Origin: an uncultured Acidobacteriota bacterium
Lineage (GTDB): Bacteria > Acidobacteriota > Thermoanaerobaculia > UBA5066
Direction of reading: 5' to 3'
NCBI GenBank assembly: GCA_937902605.1
Contig: CALFNC010000104.1
Location: 1-5,728 of the forward strand
Length of the DNA: 5,728 nucleotides
The notes under the pieces were generated by a model, which saw only the letters and a program-made list of their open reading frames with translations, was not told the DNA's origin and did not search any database. Position numbers and translations under genes: made by a program. Positions 5,093-5,728 of this stretch are shown in pieces (position 1 is the stretch's first letter; each line of letters starts with the position of its first letter).

Positions 5093-5115
5093 GCGAGTAG
5101 GCGGAAGCGACTCGC
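5093..5115. other. Short stem-loop in the padR upstream region
   Basis: GCGAGT (5093-5098) pairs with ACTCGC (5110-5115). Inside, GC (5101-5102) and GC (5107-5108) close a GGAA tetraloop, with a small AG/G internal loop. No T tract follows. It may be an inverted protein-binding site or have no function; it lies upstream of the predicted padR transcription start, so it would not be in that mRNA. Confidence 0.3.
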
Positions 5116-5157
5116 GCCGCTCGATTTCCACAGGTGACCGGGGACGTTTTCCACGGC

Positions 5158-5179
5158 AGTATAGAGAAAATTATATACT
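5158..5179 (+). promoter_or_regulatory. padR promoter -10 box within a palindromic operator candidate
   Basis: AGTATA (5158-5163) and TATACT (5174-5179) are perfect inverted copies separated by 10 bp, with symmetry partly continuing inside (A5165/T5172). TATACT is also a good -10 hexamer, though no convincing -35 was found 16-18 bp upstream. Dimeric PadR proteins bind palindromes of about this size over their own promoters, so autorepression is the likely reading. Transcription would start about at 5186, the first base of the GTG. Confidence 0.5.
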
Positions 5180-5185
5180 TTCGCG

Positions 5186-5698
5186 GTGTCCCTCCCGCAC
5201 GTCCTTCTCGGGCTCCTGTCGCGCGGTCCGGCTAGCGGATGGGACGTCCACGCCCGTATGTCGCGGGATCCTTCGCTCGGATGGGACGCGGACCTCGCCC
5301 AGATCTATCCGGCGCTCCGTCTCCTCCTGCGCGGCGGTTTTATCGCGATGAAGCGTCGGCGGTCGGTGAAGGGACCGGCCCGTCGCGAATACCGGGTGAC
5401 GTCCGCGGGTCTGCGCGAGTTCCGCGAGTGGCTCGCCGAACCTCCGGGTCTCCCACGTTCAAAAGACCCCGCGCTCGCCCGCCTCGCCTTTCTCGAGAAG
5501 CTCCGCCCCGTGGATCGACGGGCCCGACTGGTCGTCTACCGCGGTCTCGTCGCTGAAGCGTTGAGGGTGGCTGCGCCAAGCTCCACCGCCGCGAAGCGTC
5601 GCCGCCGCGCGTTGCTCGAGACCGAGCTAGCCTGGGTCGACGCCGAAGCGATGCTTCTCGCCGCGCACGCCACGATGGGCCGCTCTACGAGGGTGTGA
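5186..5698 (+). CDS. PadR-family transcriptional regulator
   Basis: 170 residues. The N-terminal winged helix-turn-helix has the PadR signature: LPHVLLGLLSRGPASGWDV at 3-21 (a Trp replaces the usual Tyr of SGY), DLAQIYPALRLLLRGGFIAMKRR at 36-58 with the recognition-helix IYPAL, and the wing GPARREYRVTSAG at 63-75. It continues into a C-terminal helical dimerisation region (about 76-165) of the Vir_act_alpha_C type, rich in Arg, Ala and Leu. PadR proteins are repressors that usually respond to phenolics, drugs or envelope stress and often control a nearby transporter; no target gene is inside the window, and the effector is unknown. The GTG at 5186 has no Shine-Dalgarno and sits six bases after a TATACT box, so the mRNA may be leaderless. 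The next in-frame start (ATG at 5258) would delete the first DNA-binding helix, so GTG 5186 is preferred. Confidence 0.9.
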   Translation: MSLPHVLLGLLSRGPASGWDVHARMSRDPSLGWDADLAQIYPALRLLLRGGFIAMKRRRSVKGPARREYRVTSAGLREFREWLAEPPGLPRSKDPALARLAFLEKLRPVDRRARLVVYRGLVAEALRVAAPSSTAAKRRRRALLETELAWVDAEAMLLAAHATMGRSTRV

Positions 5699-5728
5699 AG
5701 TCATCCTTTAGTCAGACGGGCGAGAGGT

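Noticed and set aside
5123..5154. Two DnaA-box-like sequences (ATTTCCACA and TTTTCCACG)
   Set aside because: Each matches the nine-base consensus at only seven positions, and there is no cluster, AT-rich unwinding element or dnaA/dnaN gene nearby.
1..5728. CRISPR array, IS ends, tRNA or rRNA genes, toxin-antitoxin or phage genes
   Set aside because: No regularly spaced repeats, transposase-like protein, tRNA cloverleaf or rRNA-like sequence was seen on either strand; CGAGAGGT at both window ends is only a short coincidental match.

Overview
The window is GC-rich bacterial chromosome with strongly G/C-biased third codon positions, and the genes are tightly packed. The taxon cannot be fixed from 5.7 kb. 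The futalosine-type menaquinone enzyme with an 'SPDSDDAFMFYGL' signature, the DUF4149-like membrane protein and the lysine-rich microprotein together would fit an Acidobacteriota-like or other deep-branching GC-rich lineage; this is an inference. No IS element, phage gene, CRISPR array, tRNA or rRNA was seen.

Left part (1-3145, plus strand): the 3' part of a NodB-type polysaccharide deacetylase whose start lies outside the window; about 260 bp with no intact gene, holding a possible decayed minus-strand reading frame; truA (tRNA pseudouridine synthase A); a small stem-loop; and an exported thioredoxin-fold protein with a C-terminal TPR-like helical region. These genes do not form an obvious pathway.

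Middle (3142-4559, minus strand): a two-gene unit, mqnD-like then a four-helix DUF4149-like membrane protein. The two are joined by a 4-bp GTGA stop/start overlap with a good Shine-Dalgarno. The second gene converges on the thioredoxin/TPR gene so tightly that the two stop codons share the bases TTAG.

Right part (4560-5728): an AT-richer divergent intergenic region leads into a compact, self-contained plus-strand transcription unit. It has a sigma70-like promoter (4705-4732) overlapping a perfect inverted repeat, a leader of about 190 nt with consecutive hairpins, a near-perfect Shine-Dalgarno, a 24-codon ORF encoding a half-lysine microprotein with a strict four-residue KKxx period, and a strong intrinsic terminator (5046-5073). 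After it comes a PadR-family regulator. Its -10-like box lies six bases from a GTG start with no Shine-Dalgarno, and the box is one half of an AGTATA-N10-TATACT palindrome, which suggests a leaderless, self-repressed gene.

The most unusual part of the window is 4690-5180: the structured-leader/lysine microprotein unit and the adjoining leaderless PadR promoter. The rest is ordinary core metabolism and envelope functions.
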